Below are positions 1-11,132 of a stretch of 64,000 nt of DNA, one piece after another. The notes below the pieces were generated by a model. The model did not search any database and was not told where the DNA came from. It saw nothing but the letters and a program-made list of their open reading frames with translations. The DNA lies in the NCBI GenBank assembly GCA_027605045.1, contig JAQFWX010000135.1, positions 28,690 through 92,689 of the forward strand, written 5' to 3'. The position numbers and the translations under genes are program-made. The first letter of the stretch is position 1, and each line of letters starts with the position of its first letter. The stretch comes from Phallus indusiatus. Lineage: Eukaryota; Basidiomycota; Agaricomycetes; Phallales; Phallaceae.

Positions 1-489
1 GAACGAGTCGCCATATCGTGTGATCGATAATTAACGCGCGGGTGGTCTTTTTTCGTGGGGGAAGGACATGGAGATGGTGAGATTGCGGATGAGCAGGTAC
101 CACAAATTGTCTAGAAGACTCTGAAGGCTTGCTTTGTACGGGGAAGGAGATGTTCAGTCGAGAGCTGGAGGCATTGGATGGCTGCCTAGAAAGGGTAGCC
201 ATGGATTAGTCATGAGATGCGCGCGGGAAGAACAGGAGCGAATTAGTGACGTGGCGATGCAGGCGACACATGCGTGTCTGTCACCAATGGCTTGCCCTGG
301 TACTTACATCGGGTAGGAAATTGTTATTGATGGGCGGGAACGATAGGAGGAGGCTGGTGTCTGTGGTGAGGACGCTCGAGAAGAGGCGGTTGATGATGAT
401 GGAGACGAAGAAATGTCGTCGGTCATTACTTCATCCTCATCGATCTCGCTGTTTGCTTGAATGGAAATCGAACTTCCGACATCAGACAT
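1..489 (-). CDS. Unidentified protein, N-terminal part (runs off the window)
   Basis: The ATG is at 489-487. Exon 1 encodes a Ser/Thr-rich, acidic, disordered N-terminus (begins MSDVGSSISI). A GTAAGT donor follows at about 308. The intron contains a CTAAT branch-point-like site and ends TTTCTAG at about 188. The second exon stays open to the window edge and continues with a Ser-rich stretch, a PPRKKTTRAL basic segment and a hydrophobic run IIDHTIWRLV. I do not recognise the family. The C-terminus lies outside the window, so length and function cannot be judged. The splice join keeps frame (AT|G), which supports a real gene. Confidence 0.6.
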
Positions 490-3400
490 AATTTAAAAAC
501 ACTTGGTGTGGTGACTTTTCCGTGGAAGTGAATAAATACGGCTACAGGTGAAGGGAGTTGGCCTGCGAGGCAAGGAGCAATTAAACAATATCAGACGACA
601 TACTTAAGTAGTAGCTGGTTCTGGCGTAGTACACGTCGACCAGATAAAGTAAAATCAAAGAGAGGGAAGATGGGATCGTTAAGGGGAGGGAGGGAATGAG
701 CATTCTCGGCATGGGATCTAGCCTGTATAAATGTCTTTTGGAAGTCCCGGGCGAGAAAAAGTCTGGAAAAGAGATGTCATGCTTACTCGGTTGAAGTCGG
801 GACTAATAAGTTGCTGCAGGTCTGATGGGCGAAGGAAACAAATCTGAGAGAATAGGCAGGCGCCGACTTATCGCTTTTCCAAAAATCAAAAAGCGATAAA
901 ATAATTAAGGGACGAACGGCACCGTATAGAAGCTTTCAAGTTGGCCCTACACACCGTGGCCGTGGCTGACACTGGCGCATGGCGACTCTGGCGGACACGC
1001 GTAAGTAAATCCAACATGCGCCCTAACCGACGCCGGTGGAGTACCATAGTGTTGGTTCCGTTAGACATATTAGTACTGTTTTCTTTTGCAAGTGTCGTCG
1101 AAAAGGCACTTGACGCGGAAGGAGATAATATTGTTGGAGATCTCGCGCCCGGCACAGTCTTCCCAGACAGAAAATTAAACAAAGAATAACCTTCTGGCCA
1201 CTCGTATTCATCCCGCGCGGATGCCTTCGGGATAGCTTCAGGGTAATCACTTTGAATCCGACATGCGATGTGATGGATTACCTGATCCGTATGCCTTATT
1301 TAGGCTCGGATATCTCAATTCGCATTCACAGGCAAAAATAATTATTACCCACCTACCCTTTTCTGCAAAAACCATAAACACAAAATAACGGAAAATACCA
1401 TGTCAATATATTGTATTTCGATCATGCAGATCTGTTCGTCTCCGTTGGGTTCGTTGCAAAGCAGCTCACATGAACGTTATCACGTGAGATTCCGACTCGA
1501 CTTCATTTGGTAAAGAAGAGAATACTGGGCATATATTCTCCACAACGTACCATGTTGAGGTTCTTGCTCAAGTCAGTCGTCCTCCTCGCCACTAATAACC
1601 CGGGCCGTCGAGTAGTTCAGTAATACATCAGTCATGTTTATATGAACCATAGGATAATTTATTCAAACCTGTCCGGCAAACGAAAGAAGTTGATCTTCAT
1701 GTATCATTAATATCATTCGCCAGCTAGATCGGATACTTCATTGGGGGAAAACAATTGGAAAAGGGACAAATCTCTCTATTTACCTTTCTGCATCGGTTTT
1801 GTGATTTGAATAATAAATAAATAAATACGAGCATTGCGAGGGTTGCTCCTGTTTTACGATTCTGCACGGGGAAATTACCCCCTGACCGAAAGCTATCCTG
1901 ACCCAGGCATAATAAGCTTGAGCTTCAAGCATCTCTATATGTAAGACTTGACATGAGTTTACTGATATTAAAGGGAATGTGAAACGCACGCTATCAAAGA
2001 CGAAAATAGGCTCTACAGCAAGGACAAATCTTTCAAATGTTAAGGTTTGATTGTATCTCAGATTTTGACGCATCTCGACCAACAAAATTTTTTCAGCAGC
2101 AAGTTTAGCTTTTAAAAATAGGCATTCATGCCGACGGAGTCGTGGAGTAGTAGAAAGCCTGCGAAAAAAAACCGCATAAAGAAAGTATCCCTTTCTGATA
2201 GAAATCTGACAAGATACATGGTCTAGAATAGTCTTCAGTCAAAAAGGCAAGAAATGCGCAGCTCGTGTCTAAAGATTGGAGAGAAGCTCACGGCGTGGAA
2301 TCCAAAGTTTAACCACAGTTTTTGATTTCTCCCATGCATGTACATCTACATTCCGTCGCCGAACGGAATTTCTATCATGTTTTTAGCGAGAGCGGTTTCC
2401 GTTCGTTCGCCTCTCGCCTAGAAAGCTTGATTTAAAAGCGGAATCAACGAAATATTCGCAGGTGATTTCACGTCTGTAGCTTGGCGCACCGCCACCTCCG
2501 CAAACGATCTCGACTCCGGATTCGCAGGTCGTTGGTGAAGCCTAAACGAAAGAACGGAACAAAATTTCAGTTTGAAATTAAAAACAGTAATTTGTTGGGA
2601 TGTGTCTCGAGTATATTTACACGTCGCTTCCACTGCCACGGCGAAGAACGCGGAACGAGCGCTATCATCTAGAATTTGTGTCAACCGCAAACTTACATGG
2701 ATGGTACCGGTGTTTTTTTTTTCACTTCTCACTCGTTCATCTCAGTTCGACATACGCCTTCTTGGTTGTGGAATAGTGATTGATTTCAAAGATAATCGGA
2801 TCGGAATTCGCGGAAAGAGCTCCAATCATTCGAAAATCATGTCACCAAGCACCAGCTTTGGTTTCTTTCATCCGTCTCGGAGACTCACTTCTATGCTCGA
2901 CACGATGTCCTTCCGACTTCAAATTAATTCAATTGAACGGAGTTCCTTTCATCATTGGCTGCTACCCGATGACGTTCTCTGGAAAAGAACAGCTGGAAGA
3001 AGTAAACAAACAGGGTTGAGATTAGTTAATTACATACCACGCTTTCTTCCGAACTCCAAATCCGACCCTGCACAAATTTTGTCTGACTTTCTCCCGGTTC
3101 TCCACGACTCGAATCTGAAAACGAATCTCATTCGTTTTTTGAATCATTTACTGATCGCTGTCCCCAGCGCCATCCATCATCATCTCTATTTTTTTACCTG
3201 GTTTTTGAGCATTCCGCAAGGTTTTCATTGTTAAAATAACTGGTTCAACTCTTCAGAAAATTATTATTTCGTTGTTTGCATACTACTAGATGCGAACAAG
3301 CATTCCGAGACCGGAATTCTTAAAAGTTATCTCGCCGATGTCATCTTCAGGGCTACCGACATCCCGGCCTCAGCCGTGAACAGACTGAACCGGAAAAAAA

Positions 3401-6056
3401 TCTGCAGACTCATTACACGCGTACGAATCCGTTTATTTTTCCTATCTCCACGCCATTCAATTACTCACTTGGGACTACTTCCCTGCAATAACGAAGTTCA
3501 TTTTTTATCTGTCCCCACGCACGCCGTGGCACAGTGCAGAACAACTGGTCACGTTAGTCCGCGACTTGAGACTTCCTACTATTTTGACATCTTCCCTGTT
3601 GTACGACTCCCCTCCATATCAACTTTTTAATAATAAGTCTTGCTTTTTCATTGACCATTGCATAACACAACAGGCAAACCAGTGCTATATATGTATAGTG
3701 ATGAAGGGTTCGTCATTTAAGTTGTCCTACTAGTACCCTGACCTCAAACGATCTGAACAACTTTTGTTCCCGTTTCCACAGAATGATCTGCAGTTCTCAT
3801 TATCTCAGACACTCCTCGTAATACGTATTTGCTGTTCTGATGGGCTACTTTCAAAGAACTTGAGTTTCAGACTGTAAAGACAGCCAAAAGTATCGGCGGC
3901 GTCTCTGTTCTAAGACACTTACAAGAAGAGAAGGGAACCCCCGAACATAAAAGGATAATACGGAAACTTAAATCCACGATCAGTCATTTCTCAGTTTCAG
4001 TCCTATACTATCGACACCCCGCGACTCAGATCCTGAGGCCTGAGGCCTGACGTGAACAGCATGCCAAACAGGCTCTGAAAGTATGTCAGCACTCCAATCC
4101 TATCTCTAGAGTCATGGTATGTGTTGATCCTCTTTTATCGCGTTTTCTCTGAGGTTTCATCAACCTATTCAGGGAAGATCAGTTTGTAGAAAGGGCGGTA
4201 CGGCCCCATCAATTACATACATATTTATGTACACCATCCATCGTGCTATCCAGATATTGGTCATGATACATAATAGTAATCTCTAATGGATCAGGGTCTC
4301 GGTATTATTTTTTCCCTGGTATCTTGGATATAAAACCGTTTTCAACATCTGCAAGTTTGATCAGCAAATCTCACTAGATAATTCTGTCATTTGAAAGGTC
4401 AGGTCAAGCCGTAAAGTTCTTCAAAACGATGCTGAAGTTGGTGTCCGTGATCGACAATTAACAATCAAACGGCAGTAATACTATGTATGTGAAAACCTCA
4501 TAATTAATGATTATTAAGTGATGACACACCTGCAAAACTGTCGTAAAGTCTGAAGTTCGGCTGTCATTTGCGGTTTCAGAATATGCATATACTACTATAA
4601 TCTCAGCACCAAATATAGTTGAAAAATTTGGAGTGAACACTAGACATGCATATAGTACTGAAGAGTTAAGATCTTAAGACATAGCATGTCAGGGCGGAGC
4701 GACACCCCATAATTCAATTGCACGTGTACACATTGGTTTGGCAGTATATGACTTGAACTTGAATTTTGAATCAGGGTGAGCAACGCGTAATCAAGGAAAG
4801 CTTCACTATCGACCTGCTTTAGACCTTCCCTGAATGTGAGGTTTTCTACCCGCAATTTGCGGCCTAGTATTAGTTAGAGAAATAAATATAATAATGTAAG
4901 TGTAGTAATAAGCCAGATGTTCCCTAAAGAGATACATGCGTAAGAAGAGACTTGAAGGGGTGTCGATACGGGATTTGAATATTTATGGAATAGCAGAAAC
5001 CATGGCGAAAAGGACTGGATAGAAGGAAGATTGATAAGAAACTTCTTTGAGAAAGTGGAGGCGTGCACTGACAAACTAAAGTTTAATCACCGGCAATACT
5101 ACAGCCTTGTGCGGTTATAGTACCTGTGAAAAACTGATTGATACTACTCGACTAAACAGTCGTAGGGTGGTGGTCCTCATATAGCGATCCGCAGTCAATA
5201 TGGGAAATATGGAAAATGCCACCTTCCTTTGCCAAGTTATGGGTATTACTGGTCCGCATTGTATCGACCTAAGTAACGCACAAATACAAAGTCCCAGATA
5301 TTTGTTTTGTCGAATTATTCGAGCTGGATAGAAAAATGGGGCTCAGCGTCTTTATTGTAATAGTCAGTCTTCTTTCACAGCTCAGATTCACCAGGATTTA
5401 ATTCAAACCTTACTTTGAAATATGATCATCAAAAGACAGCCACGAGGGATTGGGAAGCCAATAATTCATCTTTTCAGGCTATGTTTTCTGTTGATTACGA
5501 CGCATCTAGCCTTTGAATCTTCACCCAGCGAATGTTGTGGCTCACCATCAGCCATTAACGCGTCTAAAATAAGATGGTTGTGAAACCCTTTTGCGCCATC
5601 AATGATATCGAAAACATTCATCCTCGAAAACGTCCTCAGAACATTGGCTGATAAAGTTCTGAAAAAAACTCTCGCCGCCGACAGTAAAAACTCGATGTCG
5701 ATACGCGGTCGCCTGGGTGGGCGATCGCAAGCGAGGCGCAAATACCAAACCGGGAAATGACGGGAGACCCGTTCTTTGATTTAGGCACAACTTTGAAGTC
5801 TTGAAATATGCATAAAAGTGAAGAAATTTACTATTGTTGTACACTTTATCACGAAACTGTCTGGCGATAATAGGCAATAAATCTCTCGCTAACTAGATAG
5901 TAGATTTCTGTCGGGGAATGACGCCGAGCGGAATTTGGTATCGGAAGAGGGCAACCGAGCAATGGTCTCGCCTTAGGCTGGATGGAAAAATGTTTTATTT
6001 GATTTATGGTAATGGCCATTGTACACACGTGTTTAGCGGATTTGGATGTTTTTGAT
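490..6056. other. Gene-poor stretch
   Basis: No recognisable protein or RNA gene was found here. The longest open frame is 2572-3234 (+, 220 codons, nominal start ATG). It has no familiar motif, and competing frames of similar quality overlap it, so I do not call it a gene. A TATA-like TATAAATG lies at 725-732 with no convincing gene after it. A small reiterated CCTGAGG unit occurs near 4034-4050. The stretch is AT-rich with scattered short ORFs. It may be decayed sequence or long intergenic DNA. Confidence 0.5.
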
Positions 6057-6779
6057 TTAATGCTTGCCTACGGTGAGCTTGATACCATGTGTAAGGGCTC
6101 TGGAATAGGGACAGAACTATACAAAACGTTGTCAGTTTGTATTGCATAGACTCAAGTGGAGCATATGGGACGTACTTCATGTGCTGCTTTAATAAGATCT
6201 TCATCGGCTACACCTTCAACCTTGATATCCACCGCAAGGCCAAAACCGGGAAGCTCATTAGGCTCGCCGATATGCACGTGAACATGGATCTTTGCATGTT
6301 CTATAGCACTCTTTTTCCCACGCTGATTAGCCACAAGCTGTAGTGCACCCAGAAAACAAGCTGAACATATAGAACAGAAGCAATAGAAAAAAAAAATTTA
6401 TTGATTGATTAGTATGTATAAATGTATATGTGATCGGAAGAAGACGGATGAACGTACAGGCATAGCCTGAAGCGAAAAGCTGCTCGGGATTGTGTCCATG
6501 GCCAGATCCACCCAAAGCTTTTGGAGTGGCGAGCTTGAAATCAATTGGTTCTGCGCCTTCTCCCTTAGAAACTACGTGACCATTGCGCCCAGCGCCCGAC
6601 GCGATTGCGTGTGCAGTATACTATTAAATGTTTCAAGGTTACTTCAAGACGCGCACACACACACAAGTATAACGTTTGCGGCGAATTACCTTGCTATCCT
6701 TCAACGTCAGGATTGTGCGTCTTTGGTGAATCTGTGAGAGACTCGAGCGGGGAACACGCGATGCGATTGACCGGAACAT
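6057..6779 (-). CDS. Organic hydroperoxide resistance protein (Ohr/OsmC family), mitochondrial
   Basis: Ohr proteins are thiol peroxidases that reduce organic and lipid hydroperoxides. Four exons splice cleanly into about 165 residues. Exon 1 (6779 to about 6690) encodes a basic, Ser-rich, acid-free leader (MFRSIASRVPRSS...) typical of a mitochondrial presequence. Exon 2 carries the GRNGHVV segment and GGSGHGHNPEQLFASGYA, the Ohr signature. The first catalytic Cys (about residue 86) lies in ASCFLGAL, whose Ser codon spans an intron. The second (about 148) lies in FCPYSRAL at the start of the last exon. The product ends KLTVGKH, TAA at 6059-6057. Both catalytic cysteines and the leader are present, so it should be active. 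Ohr is originally a bacterial family; its patchy fungal distribution is usually explained by transfer. It is head-to-head with IPI3. Confidence 0.9.
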
Positions 6780-6850
6780 TTGGGTGAGATGACACAGTGT
6801 GTGTAATGTGTGACACGGTGACAGTCACGTCAGTTTTCTTTTTTTGTTAG
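6780..6850. promoter_or_regulatory. 71-base bidirectional promoter between Ohr and IPI3
   Basis: Only 71 bases separate the two start codons (6779 minus, 6851 plus), so both genes must share promoter elements or their 5' UTRs must overlap. The interval holds a bZIP/CRE-like octamer TCACGTCA (6825-6832; TGACGTGA on the other strand) and a pyrimidine tract just before the IPI3 ATG. No TATA box is evident. Regulation by a stress bZIP factor is inference only. Confidence 0.5.
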
Positions 6851-8709
6851 ATGCCGATCCAAGAAACTGTCTTTTGTTGCTTGCTACCTGCTGGTAATAT
6901 TACAGGCTCGGGACTATTATCATTGCACGATATCCAAACGGGAACAACATTAACTTCATTCAAGCCTACAAATTCTGCGCCTCATTCCGTGGCCTATGTC
7001 GAAAGCAGACCAGGCTTGGGAGGCATAATCCTAGCTGCACAGTCCGACAAACCTTTTATTAATGTTTTTAATTTTCAAAAGGTATTAACTGTCACCTTAT
7101 TTCATGAAATAGTCCCCTGACATAACTGGGCGGTGCTCATAGGATCAATTGTCGAGCAAGCTAATACTCGGTGAAAAACTCACTAGTCTTGCGTTGAATT
7201 GTTCGGGGGATTATTGCGCCGGGGGAACGAACAATGGTCGGATCTATTTGTGGGAGGTTTGTAAGCCGAAGTCTATTTTGCATCGTTACTAATCTATCTT
7301 GTCAGGTAGCATCCGGTATTTTGTTCAGTACCTTCGAAGCACACTATCGTCGTATATCCTCCCTAACATTTACACGTGACGGAAATGCTCTAATATCAGC
7401 AAGTGATGATTCTAGTGTCAGTGTTTGGCTGATGTCAAGGTATTTGCTTCACTCGCCAGGTTTTAGGTTGTCTATTTTACAATTCAGTTAATCAATTAGA
7501 TTGCTAGATGAAGACCTTCAATCTGAAATTCCTTCCTCCTATTGCACATTCACTGAACATACACTCCCTGTAACCGATATCTCGTGCGGAACAGGGTCAT
7601 TTCCTTCATGTCGTCTGTTCACGTCTTCCATGGACCAATCTGTCAAGGTGAGAATGAAAATAATGATAATATGCATTATCATCGTCCTTTTGAAGTAATA
7701 ATCTCTAAAAAAGAATATATAGATTTGGGATCTTTCAAATTGCTCCTTGCTAACTTCGATTTCTTTTCCTCAACCAATCTCGACCATCGCTGTCGATCAG
7801 TCAGAACGTTTCATTTTTGCGGGATCAGCGGAGGGGTCAATTTATCAATTTAATCTGTTTCGTCAGCGTTCAACAAGTTCAAGTTTACGAGAATTTGAGG
7901 CCGTAGGAGGCGGTGGGATGAGCGATGGCATTCGCATAGAAGATGAATCAAACAAGCGCCTTATTGTAGTGGGGTAGGTGCTACTTTCTCTATAACCCCC
8001 TAACCCTCAATTTAATTGTTTATTGTAGTCAACCAATCATGGTCATAACTCTATCACTCAATTGTTCAAACCTTTTGGTCGGAAGCAGTACCGGTCAAAT
8101 TCATATTTACGATACCGTATCCCACCAACTCATACGGTCCATCAATACATATAAAGACAAAGGCCTCTCTGTAACAAATCTTTCGACGCTGCTCAAGCCT
8201 ATAGACTTGTTTGGACATATCAATTTGGGAGACGGGAGTGCATCCTTGAAAGAAAACGATCCCGTTCAACCGGTTGCTCAGTTTCATAAGACAAAAGATG
8301 CTGCCGCACGGATTGCACATAACGTGCCACTCATGTTTCCTCGCCAACGTTCAGTAAGAATCAAATATTTTGCACCTTGTGCGCAGATTTTTCATTCAAG
8401 TCCTTATAGAAACCCTATACATTTGCTCCATCAATGGACGAACTTCTTCGAGAACATCGTTTTTACGTTCAGTCAGAGTCAGGAGAATCAAACGGTCTAT
8501 TACTTCAAAGTCGGGTCTCGGAGCTAGAAGCTGAAGTTGCCAAATTAAGAGATGATCTCGCTACAGCTAAAGGGATTAATGACGATATGTGGGAAAATAT
8601 CGTTCAGAAGGTTCTTTCAGGAGAAATCAAAGCGAATGAAAACGATGAGGCAGGACTAGAAGCAGAAGCTACTGAACGGAGCAGAAAACGCAGTAGAAAT
8701 GTTCGGTAA
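6851..8709 (+). CDS. IPI3: Pre-rRNA-processing protein IPI3 (WDR18 homologue)
   Basis: IPI3 is a WD40 subunit of the nucleolar Rix1 complex (Rix1-Ipi1-Ipi3), which works with the Mdn1 AAA ATPase in ITS2 processing and 60S maturation. Seven exons join in frame to about 500 residues. WD repeats are visible throughout: GLLSLHDIQTGT, then NNGRIYLWE, ASDDSSVSVWLM, SSMDQSVKIWDLS, IFAGSAEGSIYQF and LVGSSTGQIHIYD. The C-terminus has a coiled-coil segment (SRVSELEAEVAKLRDDLATA) and a basic tail ending RSRKRSRNVR, as IPI3 proteins have. Joins include NFQK|DQLSS, WE|VASG, SVK|IWDL, VVG|QPIM and RS|KPYTF. The start at 6851 follows immediately after the shared promoter. Family call is from repeat layout plus the C-terminal coiled coil. 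Confidence 0.85.
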
Positions 8710-9831
8710 ATCCAACACGTTTAATTGTTCATATGATATAGGAGAAAAGTACATTATTACATCTGTGTAGGTACCATATTATTCAAGTTGACCTATGGAT
8801 ATCCGTTGAATATCCTTTTACTATCGTAACATTACCCTATCATAAGCTTACAACCATGGTATAAAGGAAATGACCTCCTAAGATGTCCAACGCTCAGGCT
8901 CCGGGAGTAAACGGCGCGGATGGCGTCGATAATCCACAGGGGTGTTCATATCTCTCAATGTATTTGGCGACTTTGACCTCACTTCCATACGGAGAGAATC
9001 ATGACTGACAGCACCCATGAACCTGACGGGGTAAATATCCAATCTAGATTACCTGCTGGTAGTACCAACAGTGCGATACTGGATTACTGCATTCTCGATC
9101 TTGACACGATGATGTTATGTCTCAGCATCAGATGTATTGGCGAAAGATGCGTCTTTGGCAGGTTTGTTCGAGATATTTGGAAATTTCCAAACATGGTCAA
9201 CAGAACCATACGGAAAGCATGAACGAAGGGTGCCATTTTTTGAAATATACTTACTACCTTGAGCACAGCATAATATCCATCCTTTATTGCATAGCTCTGG
9301 TACCTTCATGAAATCAGTTAAATCCCAATTACGGGAGATGTTCAGATCTTAGGTGCCGCTCGTTCATTTTTGTAACTGTTGATACCCGCATCGCATCTCT
9401 CTAACAACACTGCTGCGGACGTAAAATTGCTCTCTGTCAGTCGTTTCCCAGTTGCTCCCGCTGATTGACGGAACTAAGGAATATTTATAATAAATTTGTT
9501 GCGCTATTTTAGTATGAAACTCATAGATTGATTTGGGGATGATCTTGAAAGGGCTTTAATATACCCGTTTATAGTCAAATGTATGACCCGTAGAGCCTTC
9601 TGATCATTGGCGAACAGCGACAGTCGAGAAGAATATCACCTTTTGGGTACGGAAATTAGTCTCATTCGAACAATTTGAGCAAGCTTTAATCCAAATACTT
9701 TTGCAAGCCCTCAGTATGGGAAATTCGAGCTCGACTTATTAGATTTGCCATACCGTTCACATTCAAAAAATAATAAATTAAATGTAATTGGGGGTATACG
9801 TACAGCGGAAATAAATTAAGCAAACGAGTCT
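8710..9831. other. Intergenic stretch without a supported gene
   Basis: An ATG at 8883 opens a 41-codon frame (MSNAQAPGVNGADGV...), and another frame opens at 9001. Neither has a recognisable motif or a clear splice partner. I see no RNA gene here. It holds the 3' flanks of two convergent genes (IPI3 plus, the membrane protein minus). Confidence 0.4.
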
Positions 9832-10818
9832 TTATTGTGTTTTGGGTATTTCATGTCCTTGCTTCATATTCATGCGATGACGTATTAGCCCATATGCAAC
9901 TGCGCCTGTAACGATAAGGCCTAACATGACGATCCGATTATTGAATATCGACGATTCCGTTTCAACCTTGAAAGGGGATGATTTGATTAACCCATGTGCT
10001 TGTCAACTAGGGGAAGATGAGAGAGAACGTACCACTGAAGCAAATGGGGAGAGAACCGGTATTGTAAAATGATGCGGAAAGGTAAAGTTGATCCAGCCTC
10101 GCGATTTATGGCGAGGATATATAGATAAGTGGATAGCATAAGCTGAAAGAAATATCATAATGGTGGCTAAAAAGATCTATCCCAAAGTTTTTTTTGTAAG
10201 AGCGTGATGTAACGGAAGATATAAAAAAAACCCACCAGCAGCCACTCCAATCTCGCTTTCCTAGAAGTGTGTTCTTCCTTTATTGACAAAATTTCATCCT
10301 TTACAAAAGAAAGAGAACTTTCAAAAAGCATTCCGAGCTAAAGGACGATCACTGACAGCTCTAGACCTCATCAACTCCTTTACTTCATGATGGTGATGTG
10401 TGGTAGCTGCAAGCAGCGTTTCAGAATGAATTGCCCGTGATGCCCAATACATTTCACGAGGGGTTAATGATACTGGTGTGTTTCCGGTGGCAAGTGGAAT
10501 TGGCTGAGTACGTGCACGATAATAAACATGCCGCTGAGTTTCGACACTTGTGTTTGAAGACTGTGAAGACCTTGGAACAACGGCTAATGCGTCATTAATT
10601 GAACTTGATCCTAGACTGGTCGATGCCAGGGTCATAGTTCGCGATGCGAGCTGACCGACCGTTCTTGATGGCTCGGAGTGGGGTTTTCTTCTGTTGTCGA
10701 GTATGCTGTCTCCATTATGGGTTTGCTCTAGTTTTCTGAGTTTGTTGTTTGGCGACTGCTCAGAGTTGGTATTGCTCGCTTGTGGACGAGGGTGTCGACC
10801 ATTGAACAAACGTTGCAT
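9832..10818 (-). CDS. Conserved-looking membrane-anchored protein of unknown function, apparent frameshift
   Basis: The ATG at 10818 starts a 165-codon frame (MQRLFNGRHPRPQ...) that is Ser/Asn-rich at first and then ordered (TPREMYWASRAIHSETLL). It stops at 10321, but good coding continues in the next frame: ESSLSFVKDEILSIKEEH, then a splice to AYAIHLSIY...GWINFTF, then a splice to a hydrophobic helix (MLGLIVTGAVAYGLI) and a basic tail ending IPKTQ, TAA at 9834-9832. The break sits in a run of five T (five A on plus, 10323-10327). Removing one base would restore the frame. The tail suggests one or two membrane helices near the C-terminus. I do not recognise the family. The shift is either a sequencing error or a real lesion. 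Confidence 0.6.
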
Positions 10819-11132
10819 TGCGTAGGGCGCTTAAATAGTCACGTATGTCACGCTGTCTTCAGCACAACGAGCGCAATACCGAAAGCTAGACGATTTTATC
10901 TGGACAAAGAATGTTGCCATTCGGTATCAAGTGTTTAACTTGCCCGAGTAATTATAGACTGTGCCATTGAGCCGAGTTTACGATCCACTCATTCGATTTT
11001 TAGCTACGACTTCACTATAAATTCAGAATACTACGCCGCGGCGGCAAACGTGAATAACGAACAAAAACAAGCATTTTACATTATATCCGAGCAAAAGAAA
11101 AATCTTCTTCCCCACTGGTATTATCTTCATCT

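Noticed and set aside
2572..3234. 220-codon open frame on the plus strand
   Set aside because: Longest frame in the first gene desert but without motif. A second frame at 2780-3019 looks equally good, so no choice can be justified.
6645..6664. Short CA dinucleotide run as a regulatory repeat
   Set aside because: It lies inside the first Ohr intron, is only about seven units long and looks like ordinary microsatellite sequence.
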